Assembly: GCF_020740795.1 (NCBI RefSeq)
Contig: NC_067290.1
Location: 21,151,001 to 21,215,000, forward strand
Direction of reading: 5' to 3'
Source: Apus apus
Lineage: Eukaryota > Chordata > Aves > Apodiformes > Apodidae
Length of the DNA stretch: 64,000 bases
Positions 1-12,300 of the stretch are shown here, one piece after another. The first letter of the stretch is position 1. Each line of letters begins with the position of its first letter. The position numbers and the translations under genes were made by a program. A model generated the notes under the pieces. That model saw only the letters and a list, made by a program, of their open reading frames with translations. It was not told where the DNA came from and made no database searches.

Positions 1-3000
1 CCCCTCGGCTGCTGGTGTGTGCCAGACCCCAGCTCCAGGGCTCCAGCACAGCCACCCTACCCTGCCACACACCAATGTTCATCTCTCCTCCGTGAAAGAG
101 TTTATTTTCAAAGCACTTCCTCTCCCAGACTGTCTCCAGGATATGCCCCAGGGGTGACTGCACTAAACCTGCTCAGTGTTTCACCTGCAAGCAGGGGGGA
201 CAGTGGCATGGTCTGCCCCGAAACAGCAGCAGCTCCCACCTCCCTCCCCCTGGCAGAAGCCCTCACCCCTCAGCAGCTCCTGCCCTTCCCTGGGAAGCAC
301 ACCTGCCACCCCAGCCAGGAAGGGAATGAAAGCAAGACTGGGGAGACTTTCCTATCCAGAAACAGTTTATTTAAAGTTTTAGGAACATTTTTCATGTATT
401 GTCAGTCATATTACACTCAAAACTGGAGTTCAAATCACAGCTGAATGCTCAAGCAAGAGTCACAAAGTCCTTGTTCTCCCCACCTCTGGCCACGGAGAGG
501 AGGACCTCAAGATGCCCACCCTGGTGCTTGGCGGGTGCAGCGAGATCTGCCCTGGTTGGGGCTGTTGGAAAGTCCCTCACCCTGCCCATCCATCTGCGAG
601 AACGAACCTGGGACCAGCAGCTTCACCACAGCCTTGGCCCAGAGCTGTCCCTGTCGGACAGTCACCCTGTGAACACCACTGGTTTTATCCATGGTCTGGA
701 CCAACTCTCCCTATAGTGCTTCCCAATGGCTCTGCCAGACAGACCAGCATATCCCTGGACATTTATCTTTCTTGAACACCAGAGCTCCTGCTCTGCAGAA
801 GGCAGCTGCAGTAGCCTCCTTCATTCCGGACAATAAACCAGAGCAAAATACAGCATCATGTCTTCACTTGGGGTGAGGATTTTTCATGCTTACACTTAAT
901 TTAAATTTTAATTTCAAGACTAAACTCACATATGCTTTGAGCTGGTAGATGCATTAATTTCACACTTTCACTCCTGACACTTGAGAGGCACAGGATTTTG
1001 TTAAGCTGTTTAATTGCAGTGAATTTTTTAGCAGACAGTGCTTTACAAGCTGCAGAAACACCTGAAAGGCTCAAGTAGATGCCAGCAGCCCAAAGAGCCT
1101 GAAGCAAGCACAGGTATGCTGAAACAGGGACTGCAGGGGACAGGAACTACCACTTTGAGATCTCAACGTCAAACCCCAAACCAGAACCTGCTACACGGAG
1201 CGTCCGTACTTTGGGCTGCCTCGACATCGCTGGGTTAGAACAAAGGTGTGGCTTTAAAAATAATAACAAAGATGTAAAGACATTTCCCTTGTGACAAAAT
1301 GAAGCAGAGGCAATAAAGCTAAGCACTGTACTGTTCTCGCTTTACTTCTAACCAAAGTGCCTGTAGCCAAGGGAGCTTTACTATTACTAGCACAAGCTCA
1401 GGTCTACATACCCTCTCTGAACTTGCAGCATTCGACTGTGTCACAGAAAAAACATCCCAGGCACCCAAAGTCTCCACTGAACAACCCAAGATGGACATAT
1501 GAGCCCAGGAGCGGGTGCTCCATGACACCCAGGACACAGCTCCAACCTCCCCCCACTGTGGCTGTCACCTCGGGATTTCCCTGCCCTGCTCCAGCTCCGA
1601 AGGCAGCACTTCATTCCCTCTCTTTAAATGCCCTGGTGCTTCCAGGAACATCAACTATGCCCCAACACAGGGCTGGACAAAGCACAGGAGGTGCCCACCC
1701 ACCACATGGACCTCACCTGCTCAAGGACAGGGATGGCCTTGGCCAGCAGTGGAGTGGGACATCCCCAGCAGGGGCTGTGGTGGGGCAGAGACCACCGGGG
1801 TTTGCAGGTCCAACCCTGCTGCAGATCAGCTCTCCCCAACTCTCATTTACAAGGTATTTTGTCCTAAGCAACCAAACACCCACAGCAGCTTCAGAGGGAA
1901 ACCTACACCCTCTGCAGCAGAGAGAAAACCCAGCACATGTGAGCTCCCTGCACGCTCACCTCTGCAAAAAATATTCCAGTTCTCTGGCAAATAATGTAGA
2001 CATTTAATCAGGGAAAAAAAAACAGAGCACACAGACATCTGCCAGCCTGGACTGAGACGTTCAGTGACTGCCAGAAGCACTGCACAACTTAAGGAATAAA
2101 TACTATCAGTGGAGACCCAGTGCTGGATCCTGGGATGGTGTCACCTCTGTCAGATCCAAGAGGTGACAGGGACCTTCCCTAGGGACAAGGGGCTGCTGGA
2201 TGCAGAGCAGGGCAGAGCCCTGGGCAAGGCTGCTGCCAGCTCCAAGGAGAAGGTACAGCTCCCTGGTCCTTGGAAGGGGGTTACTGATGTGTTTCAGGGA
2301 ATTACCTTGCAGAATCAGCATAATACCCCCCAAGACAGCCGGAAAGCTGTTTTCCATAAAACTCATGGTCAAACCAAGCCAAAATAAAGGCCCACACTTT
2401 ACATGCTGAACGACCTCCCAGGCAGCAGGGGAACACAATGCTGCTCTGTGGAAACATGCTGTCCTGGGACAGGCAGCCAGAGGCAGCTGGAGGCCATGAG
2501 TGGGTCCCTGGGACCTGCTGGGAATGCTTCTGAATTCCAGTGTCAGGCCTAAAGCTCCCAGGGCTGAGCCAGGGGCAGAGCTGCACCCTTTCCATCTCAC
2601 CAGGGTTAAACCAATCGCCCTCTGGGCCAACTTGTTATTTTTACATTAGTGTACACTTCAGAGGAGAAAGCTACAGCTACACATTGCTGCAATTTTATAT
2701 AATTTCCTTCACAAAATAATCACCTGGGTTAATCAAATCCTCCAAACCCCTCACCTTAGTACAGTTGTCAGCAGCCTGTTAGCGCAAACTTCCAGTAAGG
2801 ATTTCAAAAAGATAAGAGCCACCCTTGTTTTTGACCATGACCACAGGTTTAGTATGCCAAGAGTTACTTTTGAGATGTGTTATTTTCAAAAGATTATTGC
2901 AAGATCTTAGTTGCAAGAAGCTTGGAGAGACTTTATGAAACCCAGCACAACACAGAACTCCCTTTTCTGTCCCTCCTGGTTGGATGCACCACGTGCCTCC

Positions 3001-3110
3001 CACTTGCAGGCACACGAGCTTCCTTCAAGGAAACATTCTCCTCCAGGCTGTAGTGGATGCAAGGGGGGCACTTGGTTGCTTGCAAGTGAATAGCCAGACT
3101 CTGATTATTA
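1..3110. other. Downstream flank of LMCD1, no gene recognised
   Basis: This stretch lies beyond the stop codon of LMCD1. Open frames here are short, lack splice-flanked family motifs and overlap one another on both strands, as expected by chance in GC-moderate vertebrate DNA. Part of the LMCD1 3' untranslated region may extend into its right end if the AATAAA at 3111-3116 is not the only polyadenylation site. I recognise no CR1 copy, RNA gene or coding exon in it. Confidence 0.5.
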
Positions 3111-3116
3111 TTTATT
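3111..3116 (-). terminator. Candidate polyadenylation signal of LMCD1
   Basis: The plus strand reads TTTATT, which is AATAAA on the minus strand, about 82 bases after the LMCD1 stop codon and inside an A/T-rich run. It is the first canonical hexamer downstream of the stop. There is no obvious GT-rich downstream element, and other hexamers occur further left (for example near 109 and 366), so a longer 3' untranslated region is possible. Confidence 0.4.
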
Positions 3117-3197
3117 ATTTTTTTTTAAACCTTCCCCTTCTTACACACTTGTGGAATGCCCCCAGTGCTGGCGGGACCTCGGGGAGCTGCTACCTGC

Positions 3198-3356
3198 TCA
3201 GAGGCGTTTGCTTTTGCTGCAGGTCGTGCAGAGGAGGCCGGAGTCATCCAGGGCGAAGGGCTTGCCGGTCAGCAGCGTCTCGCACTCCAGGCAGGCAAAG
3301 TGCTTCTTGTGCCAGGCCATCCCCTCGGCCTGCTGGTAGTCCTCTGAGAAGATGAT
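3198..3356 (-). CDS. LMCD1: LMCD1 coding exon 6 (rest of LIM2, stop)
   Basis: The acceptor CCTGTAG precedes [12 protein letters not shown]. Ligands H-x2-H, C-x2-C and C-x2-C complete LIM2, and the protein ends CSKSKRL then TGA at 3198-3200. The human protein ends almost the same way, so the C-terminus is complete. Intron 5, just upstream, is only 426 bases. Confidence 0.96.
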   Translation of the reverse strand: MIFSEDYQQAEGMAWHKKHFACLECETLLTGKPFALDDSGLLCTTCSKSKRL

Positions 3357-6300
3357 CTACAGGACAGGCAGACAATCGCTTATTTGCACCCTCTCATCAA
3401 GGCGGAGCACGGCAGGGGCTGGCGGAACCAGCCCCGCGGGGCTGGCCCTGGAGACCAGGCCTGGGGAAGGGGTCAGGGAAGGCACAGGACTGTGCCTGGG
3501 CAAGACTGCGGCTGCGGCGCTGTGAAACCAGCAGGTTTTAAACGCAGCTTGAGGAGGGTTGTTGCTCTAAGACAGCGCATAGCTGGCCAGGACTGACATT
3601 AATGACGGGGCTGGGGAAGGATCAAGGAGCAGCTGAGGGAGCTTGGGATGTCCCGCCTGGAGAAAAGCGGGCTGAGAGGAGACCTCGCTCCCCGAAAGGA
3701 GGTTGGCGAGAAGGGGGGTTGGTCTCCTCTCCCCAGGAGGAAGGGCCCAGGCGCGGCGGGGCAGGGAGGAGCAGGCCCGTACCTCGTCGCAGCCAGCGCA
3801 GCGCGGCCGCAGGCTCTCGCAGTAGTGCCGCCCGCACCAGGCCGCGCCGCCCCGCCAGAAGTAGATGAGGTCGACCAGGGGCTGGGCGCAGCGGCAGCAG
3901 GCGAAGCAGGCCGGGTGCCACTGCCGCCCGTAGCCGGCCCTCTCGGCGTAGACCACCGGGCAGTCGCTGGGCAGCGCCTGCTTGCAGGCCTCGCAGCGCT
4001 GGGGACAGACAGGGAGGGCGGTTACACCTCAGACGTTCCCACCCGTGGCGTCTTCCCAACGCGTCGCCAAACAGAACGCACCGGCTCCGAGCGGGGCCTC
4101 GGAGCAGCCCTGCAGAGCCTGAAGGACCCGCCGGGCTCCCGCCTGACACCCCACGGCACCCAGGAGGGCACTGGAAACGCCGCGGCGAGGGCTGCTGGCG
4201 AAGCTCCCCGTGAAGCCCGGGCAGGGCAGGTCGGGCTAGCGCTGAGCCTGTGCCTTGGTAGTGCCCGGCAGCCACGCTCTGGGGAGCAGGGGTGCCCAGC
4301 TGAGCCCCCCACCGCAGCCCCGAGGCAGCGGAGCAGCCCGCGCCTCGCTCCTGGTGCCGCTCAGCCTGCCTCGACACAGCAGTGCCCTCCCAGCACACTT
4401 CAGCTGGCACGGGGCGGTCAGGGAGCCGGGGATTTCCCACCTCAGATTATGACTTTGCTTGCCAATGCGCTGATTTAAGTTGCCAAGCTTCAAATAGGTG
4501 GGTAGAAGAGAGACAAAAATCCATTCCTCAGCAGAAGGGAAACTAGCAGTGCCTCAGCCGCAGGGGGACACCAGGGATGGGGCAGGGATCAAGCAGGCAA
4601 AGCTGCTGCACACCAATCAATTATGCACCCCTCGTAAGGGGCCAAGGCTGTATTTTTCTCCATATCCCTGGTACCTCCCCAAGGCACCAGATCTGGGTGA
4701 TTAAGGGCACCTGAGAGCCTGAGCCTGCAGCTGCCTCCACTGTCACCTCGGCAAGCAGAGACCCTGCCAGCCCCATCCATCCCAGCCCTCCTTATCTTGC
4801 AGATCTAACACAAGAACAAACACCAGCAGCTTTCCAACTCTGTGCTTGAGTTTCTTGCCAATAAGAACTGTTAGAAAAACAACTGTGCTGTTTCTCTCTT
4901 TTCACAGGGCTTTTGGTAAGCATGCTATAACTTCCATTCCCTTGCCATTTACACATTAAATTAAGAGTGGCTCTTCACATTTAAGATGGGATTACAGCTC
5001 AGTACTCATTTTACATCTCCATGGTGTAGGGAGAGGAGTGAAGACTTTGTTAGCAGAATTACTAGAGCTGTTGGCCAAGAAAGTGTCCCTCTCTCCAAAG
5101 CTTTTTCAAACTTGCTCTCTCCTCTGGCTGCAGTTTTACAGAAGCAGCTCCCTGGACACCACAAGGCTTCTCCAGAGCACTCATGACATTGCTGGCCTCA
5201 AGTTTTTTGGGACAATAGCTAATTTTGATCAACTCCTCCAGGATTTGGTTTGATTCCAACACAGTGGCTTGTAACACCAGCAGACGTTCCAGTTCTGAGA
5301 GGGTTAAAGATGATTTTATACTGTGTGGACAGCATTCAGGACAGACTTATTACAGGGATGGGGCCCCTCTCTGCAGCCAAGAGGGGCTCAAAAAGCTTAG
5401 GTGCCTCTCAGTGATTTACACTGGTCCTGTGCATTTTCCTTTACACACCAAATCCAACACAGCCTGAGCGTGCAAAAACATTTCACAACTTGATCAAGTC
5501 AGTTGTATCAACTCTTGTGCAGGAGATCAAATTCAAGCAGGCAGGGTTTTGTTAGAGGGGGAAAGAGGAGTTCAACAGGGCCAGAAAGCCCAGCAGCCCT
5601 CACCGTGCTGCAAGCCGAGCTGGATCACTGGATCTCCTACAACTACTTTTGAAGCAGTTCCATTTTTCAGTGAGTGCCTCTAGAAAAATGATGCTTTAAA
5701 CTACAGAGAGTAACATCACAGTTATGTATTTATTTGGAAGCTGAATCCTGCAGTCTAAATAAGCCCTCATTGCCAAGATGAGTTTTATTAATGAGTTTAA
5801 TGAAAGCCTTCCTTTTTTGGCTGTTTTTAAAGCTAAAATTTCTTTGTCCAATTCAGCAATTTCTTGCAATAGTGAAAAACTGTGATTCTATCACTGGACT
5901 CTGAAAGTCAGAGTTAACAGAAAAGGCCATAGGGGAGGGGAGACATTACCCAATATGGAATGAAAATTAAAACTGCTCTTAACATCTTACAATCTCAGTG
6001 CAGTAATGGCTAGAGAAATCTTGCCTCAAAAACACTCAGACACCATTTTCTTCCCCAGCTTTAAATCCTCTACAAGTCACCCTCACATACAGGCCAGTAT
6101 GAAATGCTTTCACTCCTCATATTTTATGATAAGCATTTGTTCAGCAACAGCCACTCCAGGCAGTGCTAGGAGATTGTAAATGTAAGAGGGTGTTAGGGAA
6201 TCTCAGTCATTTCTCTAAGGGAATGTATTTATGCCCAGAGACATGCCTGCTCTGTCCCATGTCCCCCAGAGCAATCACAGCCCTGGGAGAACCGTCTCCA

Positions 6301-9300
6301 CATTCACAGCCTGACACGCATCAGACTGAGCCACCATCTCCTGGAACTCATGGTCCTGCAACTGGCACTGGCCTGGAAACCAAGCTGGAAACACTCCCTG
6401 GCTCACAGGGAAAGAGCTTCTGATCTGAGCACCTGAGCAATGCGCAGCCACCCAGGCATATGTCATGCCCAGTCCTTCCAAGCTGCCAAGAATCCAAAGC
6501 TGCACTCATCAGCTGCTACAGCTAATGGAAAATTACTTACCTTGGTGGTTCAGCACAGCTGTTGCTGTGGAGGGAGGTGGAAAGGAGATACCTCACCCCT
6601 CTGAGATAGGTCCCTGTGCTCAGCAGGGCTGGTGGGAGCAGAGGAGGGATGGCAGGGGTCCCACACAGCGCTGCACCCATGCACACTGTGGTGTAGCCAA
6701 GCACTGCAGGCTTGGAGAAGCCCAGGAGCAGCACTAGGATCCAGGCATGGACCACCCTGGTTGGTGCTATCTTCACCTCCCGCTTTGACTTGAGACTCCA
6801 TCTGACCCCAAAAGCTCCCCAGGCTCTGAGGAGAGCTGTGACCCCCCACCAGCCTGTCCCACCACACTCACGTAGCTCCCTGGGGCCGGCTCCAGGGCCC
6901 CATTGGACTCGGGGGCTTTGCCGGCAGCGATGCTCCCGTCCTGCGGCTTCTCCTCCTCCTTCCCGCCGCCGCCCTGGCCCGGCAGGGCCACCTCCCCAAC
7001 GCCCAGGGCCTCAGCTTTGTATTTCTTCACAAAGTCTTCCATCAGCTGCAGCTCGCCCTCGGCCAGGCCACGGCACTGCGACGGGTCCTGGTCGTAGAGT
7101 GGGAGCTGCCTCACCAGCTGCCTCCGGCGGTACCGCGCCCCCTCCGTCCCCGCCACCGGCTGCATCTCCTTCGGGATCAGCTCCATGTACTGCATGGCCT
7201 GGGACAGAGAGAGCACCCACAGTCACCCCACGCTGCCTTCAGCAGGGACCACGAGCTGTCTTTGGGAGAAAAGGAGGCTGAGGAGAGACCACCTGGCTCT
7301 CTGCAGCTCCCTGAAAGGAAGTCAGAGGGAGTGGGGGGTCTCTTCTGGGACAGAACAAGAGGAAATGGCCTGAAGTTGTGCCAGGGGAGGTTTAGATTGG
7401 AAATTAGGAACAACATCTTCCCTGAAAGGGTTGTCAGACCCTGGCCCAGGCTGCCCAGGGCAGTGGTGGAGTCACCATCCCTGGAGGGATTTAAAAGCCT
7501 TACAGATGTGGTGCTGAGGGACACAGTTCAGTGGCAGCCTTGGCAGTGCTGGGTTCACAGTTGGACTTGACCATCTGAAAAGTCTTTTCCAATCAAAATG
7601 ATTCTGTGATTCTTCACACAGCTGCTCTGCAAGCAGATGCTCTGCTCACAGAATGGAGTGGAGGCAGAAAACATGCCTCTTCCCCTCTGAGCTGTTCAAC
7701 ACTTCAGAAATAAAAGGCTGAACTTACTCAGATACAAGTAGCAGCCAGGCTATTGTTAATCATTTCATCCTCGGAAATCAGGTTGAGTGGTTTTGAGGAT
7801 TTTTTTGGTTTTGTGGTGTTTGGGGTTTTTTTTAATTAAAAAAATTTCTTCACTAGTTTGCACCCAGATCCCAACACACCCTCCTTCACCAGCACTACCA
7901 TACTGCTATTCTAGGTATTTTGACCACAAGGTTTCCAAAAAGACCATAAACCCAAAAACATCAAAAACCAAGACTTGCCACCTTCCTCCTGCCTCGTGCC
8001 AGGACAGGAAGGGCTCTGGGAACAGGTCGGAGGCTGTGCCAGGAGTAACCCAAAGCCCTCATGGGCTGCACACAGTGTAGTTTAAGGTAAAAGATCCCCT
8101 CCTATCAATTAAAAATACAACCTTAACACAGGAAAAAGCAGTCAGACAGCAGTTGAGTCTGCAGGCAACACTGACAGCCACCAGCCCTGCCCAGGGCTTG
8201 ATTTTGCATGAAAAGGAAGGTGTTTGGTCACTGATGCCCTGCAACACAGGGTGTAAACACCAAGAGATTAGCCTAAATCCTCCTGCTCAAGTGGCCACTA
8301 GTCCCTGTTGCAAAAGCAGAGTAAACCCAGATCTTGTGAGAGGTCTGTCCCATGCTGAAGGAGTGTCTGTGGGATGGTGGGGGCTGCAGAGGCGACCGCT
8401 GGCTGGGTGCTACAGGAAGGGAGTTTCCCACTCCAGGCATTTTTCCTATTGTAGTGTGAAGAGCAAAGGGGCAGCCAGTTGGCTCCCGGCCATTCCGGTT
8501 TAAAGACCAGCATCCAGCTGCATTAGATTTGTTTCTTACTTGGTCAGCATTTGAAAACTGAATTTTCAGAAAAGCAGAGAAGCCATTAACTGTTTACTGT
8601 CCAACCCTTTTAAACACAGAAACATTTGCAAAACACTGGACCACTCATCACATCTGTAAAAGCTTCAGTCAGCTTCCACCTCAGCTACTTTCAGCCAGAT
8701 TGCAGCATTGCAGGGCAAGATTCCTGCCTGAAATCTGCAGGGTTGCAACAGCCACAGATAAATGATTTAATGGAGACAGGGCCTCTTCCCCGTCTCGCAG
8801 GGTGTCCGTTAACATGGCTGCATGTTAGGGTGTTGGCCACCACCCCTCAGTACCTCCTGCCTCCCTGCAAAGGGCAGGACTGACTTCCAGCAACTCACAG
8901 AGGCAAGGCTGTCCCCATGGGAGAAGGTGCTGGGCAGAGCAGCTGGTTAGAACCACAGGATGCTGCAGAAGTGTCCTGGCTTTCACACAAGCAAGAAATC
9001 CTAACAGGAATTACAGAAGCAAGAGACAAGGATTCCCAGACAGCTCCTCCCAGCCCTCACACAGGCACTGCCCCACAAAATAAGGATCCTGCTGGGGAAG
9101 TCAGACAACTGGGAAGAGCAGCAGCCAAAGCCTCGAGGCTGCACAACCATGGAGGCTCAGGCTACATGTGCTGTGCAGGCTGGGCCCAGCCACGGCAAGA
9201 GCACCAGCAGTAACATGGTAGGAGCTTAATGGAAGAAATTCTTGATTCACTACACAGGAGCCAAGGCTCAAAAATGCTTATACCAGAGCAACAGGAGTAG

Positions 9301-12300
9301 CACCTCACCAGCACGTGCATCCCAGGCATCTTGTTTCACTCCAGGCTCTCCACTGCCAGCACAAAATGTCTGTGCTGAAAGGGAGAGAGCAGCCAGTCTC
9401 CAGCCTCTCACAAGCACAGGCAGACTGGCCAGTGCCAGGCTTCAGGATCTGCCCAGACATGTGGTGGATTTTCACTCCCTCATCAAGGAACGCCTCAAGG
9501 TACAATTGCAGGTATCACAAAATGTATCCAGAGAGCAGGTCAGGGAAAAAAATTCAACCTGACTCCACAAACTGAGATAGAGGATAGTAAAAAGTTGCTT
9601 CTTCTGCTGCTCCTGTGTATTATTACAGTCAAATCCTCTGCTGTGTTGCCTTAGCACAGAAAATTTTGAGGAAGAGCATTTTACGTTTTCACTGTTAACT
9701 ACTGGATTTTGGAGATAGTTTATCATCTGTTCTTTTCACCTTCCCCAAGGACCCTGAACACCTACTTCATAACTTCTCCAGGCACAGCTCAATGAAAACA
9801 CGCTCTGAACTTGCTCCTGTTATTGGACCATCCACTTCAGGATAACAATACTCAGAAGAAGCCCAAGTTCCCAGCCTGCCTGCGGGAGGAAATCACTACA
9901 CTAAAAGCATTTTGGCCCCAATCCCTTTTTGAACTGTCCTGAGGAGGGCTGACATCCAGCACTTCTCCTACAAGCTGATCTTCGAGGCAAACTTTATCAA
10001 GGTTGTCTCCAGCTCCCCTGCACAGGGTTTACTTGGACCATGACCCTCTCTGCCTTCTGAGGCACCAGGAATTGCTCCCCACGTGGGGGCTGCCCATGCC
10101 CACACTGCAGGGACAGGGGCTGCTGCTGGGGTCACCCCAAACGTGCACCCACCAGGGGGTCCAGGCCCAGAGCAGGAGAAAGCAGCCCAGGGGCTGAGCC
10201 AGCCCTGCCAGGGGTGTCAGCAGCTGCAGGCAGGGGAACCCAGGGCTGATCAACCCCAGGCCAGGCAGTGTGCTTAACAAGCCCCACCATGGGCACAGTG
10301 CCACTATTGTCCTCCCATCCCTCACCAGCTCCCCAGCCCCTCAAACAGTGGTGACACAAGCATTCCTGCCAGGCCAGCTCCTACCAAGGAGGAGGGTGAG
10401 GAGACAGAAGCAGCGTGGGGGTTCAGCAGCCAGGCACTCAGGTGTGGCGAGTCCCAGTCCCTCATTAAAGCCCAGCGGTCTGTCCCAATTAGTCCCAAAG
10501 GCCACAGCTGCCTCCCCAGTCCAGACTGCATGTCCACCCAGCCAGCCCTGCCAAAGAGGGGAGGGCAAGCAAGTTTTAATAAGAAATAATCAGTCTGCCT
10601 CTCGGGTCTGCAGCTGCAATTCCACATTTGTTTCCCCAGTTCTTCTCTGAAAAAGTCTGGTTGCAATTTTCAGCAGCTTTAAACAATGTTTGATTTGAGG
10701 AGCAAAAGCTGTCCACTAATGACAGTGTAATAAAGAATATTTTGGTACCGCAACACAGTCAAATGCTTTCCCTTAGGAACTGCTCTGCTGGCTAACACTT
10801 CCACGTGCCAAAACCCACTTGCATTTGTTCCCACAGGCCTGGACGGGAAGTGGGTGCAGGAGGGAAGGTGGGGCTGGGGACTTGTTTTTGGATCCCAACA
10901 CAGAACCATGCTCACCTCTCCCCTTTACACCCCGAGTTCTCTTTACAACACCCAGACACATTTAGTTGGACCAGACTATGTTCAGCTGTAAGGAAAAAAA
11001 TTCCAGCTTCAGGGCTGAATCCAGGGCTTCCTCAGGCAGGAGCTGTGGGCAGGTGTTTTAATGTTTTCCCCCAATAACTTCATGGCAGAGGATCTTCTCC
11101 CTCAAGCAACAATTACCCACCACACGTGCCACGGACCCTCTTACCAGCTTCTGGGTGAGCCCCGGGGGAGCCCACTCGTAGGTGATGGTGTCGAAGGTGG
11201 GGTCCTTCCGGGAGACGATGGGGTTGGTGATGATCATGCGGTTCCTCTTGTAGATGCGGAGCCCGTCCCCGCCCTTCACCCGGGCGGTCAGCGAGGCGTA
11301 CCTGGAGCCCGACAGCAGCCGCCCGATCTTCCGGTCCTCCTCCACGTCCGAGCTCAGGCTGTGATCCTCCTGGCTGCACTTGCACGACTTGCAGATCTTC
11401 CTGTGGGGAACAAGCGAGATCATCATCCCTGGGATGGGAGCTGGGTAACAGGGGCTGTGCCGTGGCTTAGCCACAGAGCACCTGCCTCTCCCAAAGGCGA
11501 GCAGCAGAACCCAACCTGAGCACCAGCCCTGCCTCTTGCAAAGCTCTACATGCCACTGAACAAGTGACTGCTAAGAGAGGAATGGATCCTTAAGTTCATA
11601 TCACTTGTATTGTAATAGCTACAAATCATAGAATGGTTTGGGTTGGAAGGGACTTAAAGTTCATCTAGTTCCAACCCCCCTGCATGGGCAGGGACACCTC
11701 CCACCAGCCCAGGCTGCTCCAAGCCCCATCCAACCTGCCCTTCAACACTGCCAGGGATGGGGCAGCCACAGCTTCCCTGGGCAACCTGGGCCAGGGTCTC
11801 ACCACCCTCAGGGTGAAGATTTTCCTCTTAATGTCCAATCTAAGTCTCCCCTTCTAGTTTTAATCCACTACTCCTTGTCCTCTCACTACAAGCCCTTGTC
11901 CAAAGCCCCTCCCCAGCTTTCCTGGAGCCCCTTCAGGCACTGGAAGCTGCTCTCAGGTCTCCCTGGAGCCTTCTCTTCTCCAGGCTGAACACCCCAACTC
12001 TCCCAGGCTGTCTCCAGAGCAGAGCTACTTTAGCACCTCCAGACATGACGAAGTCTCTAAGGCCACTCTGCTGGCCAGCATTTCCATCAAATGCTAACAG
12101 CAAAGGGACAAACTAACTCTGATACGATCCCATGTATTGCAGCAGGATCCTGGATCAAGTAGGATTCAAAACAACCTGTAACTGAGTCAATTAAAAAAGA
12201 ATTAGTGATTCACACAAATCAGTGCTCTAAAGTTTGGTTTTCCACACAGCTGAGGTATTGAAATTGGGAATGGAAGGTGCAGGACACGACTGCACGGCCC

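Noticed and set aside
3622..4478. Long frames on both strands over LMCD1 exon 5
   Set aside because: They are shadow frames of the GC-rich exon and its flanks; the correct frame is fixed by LIM zinc ligands and splice sites.
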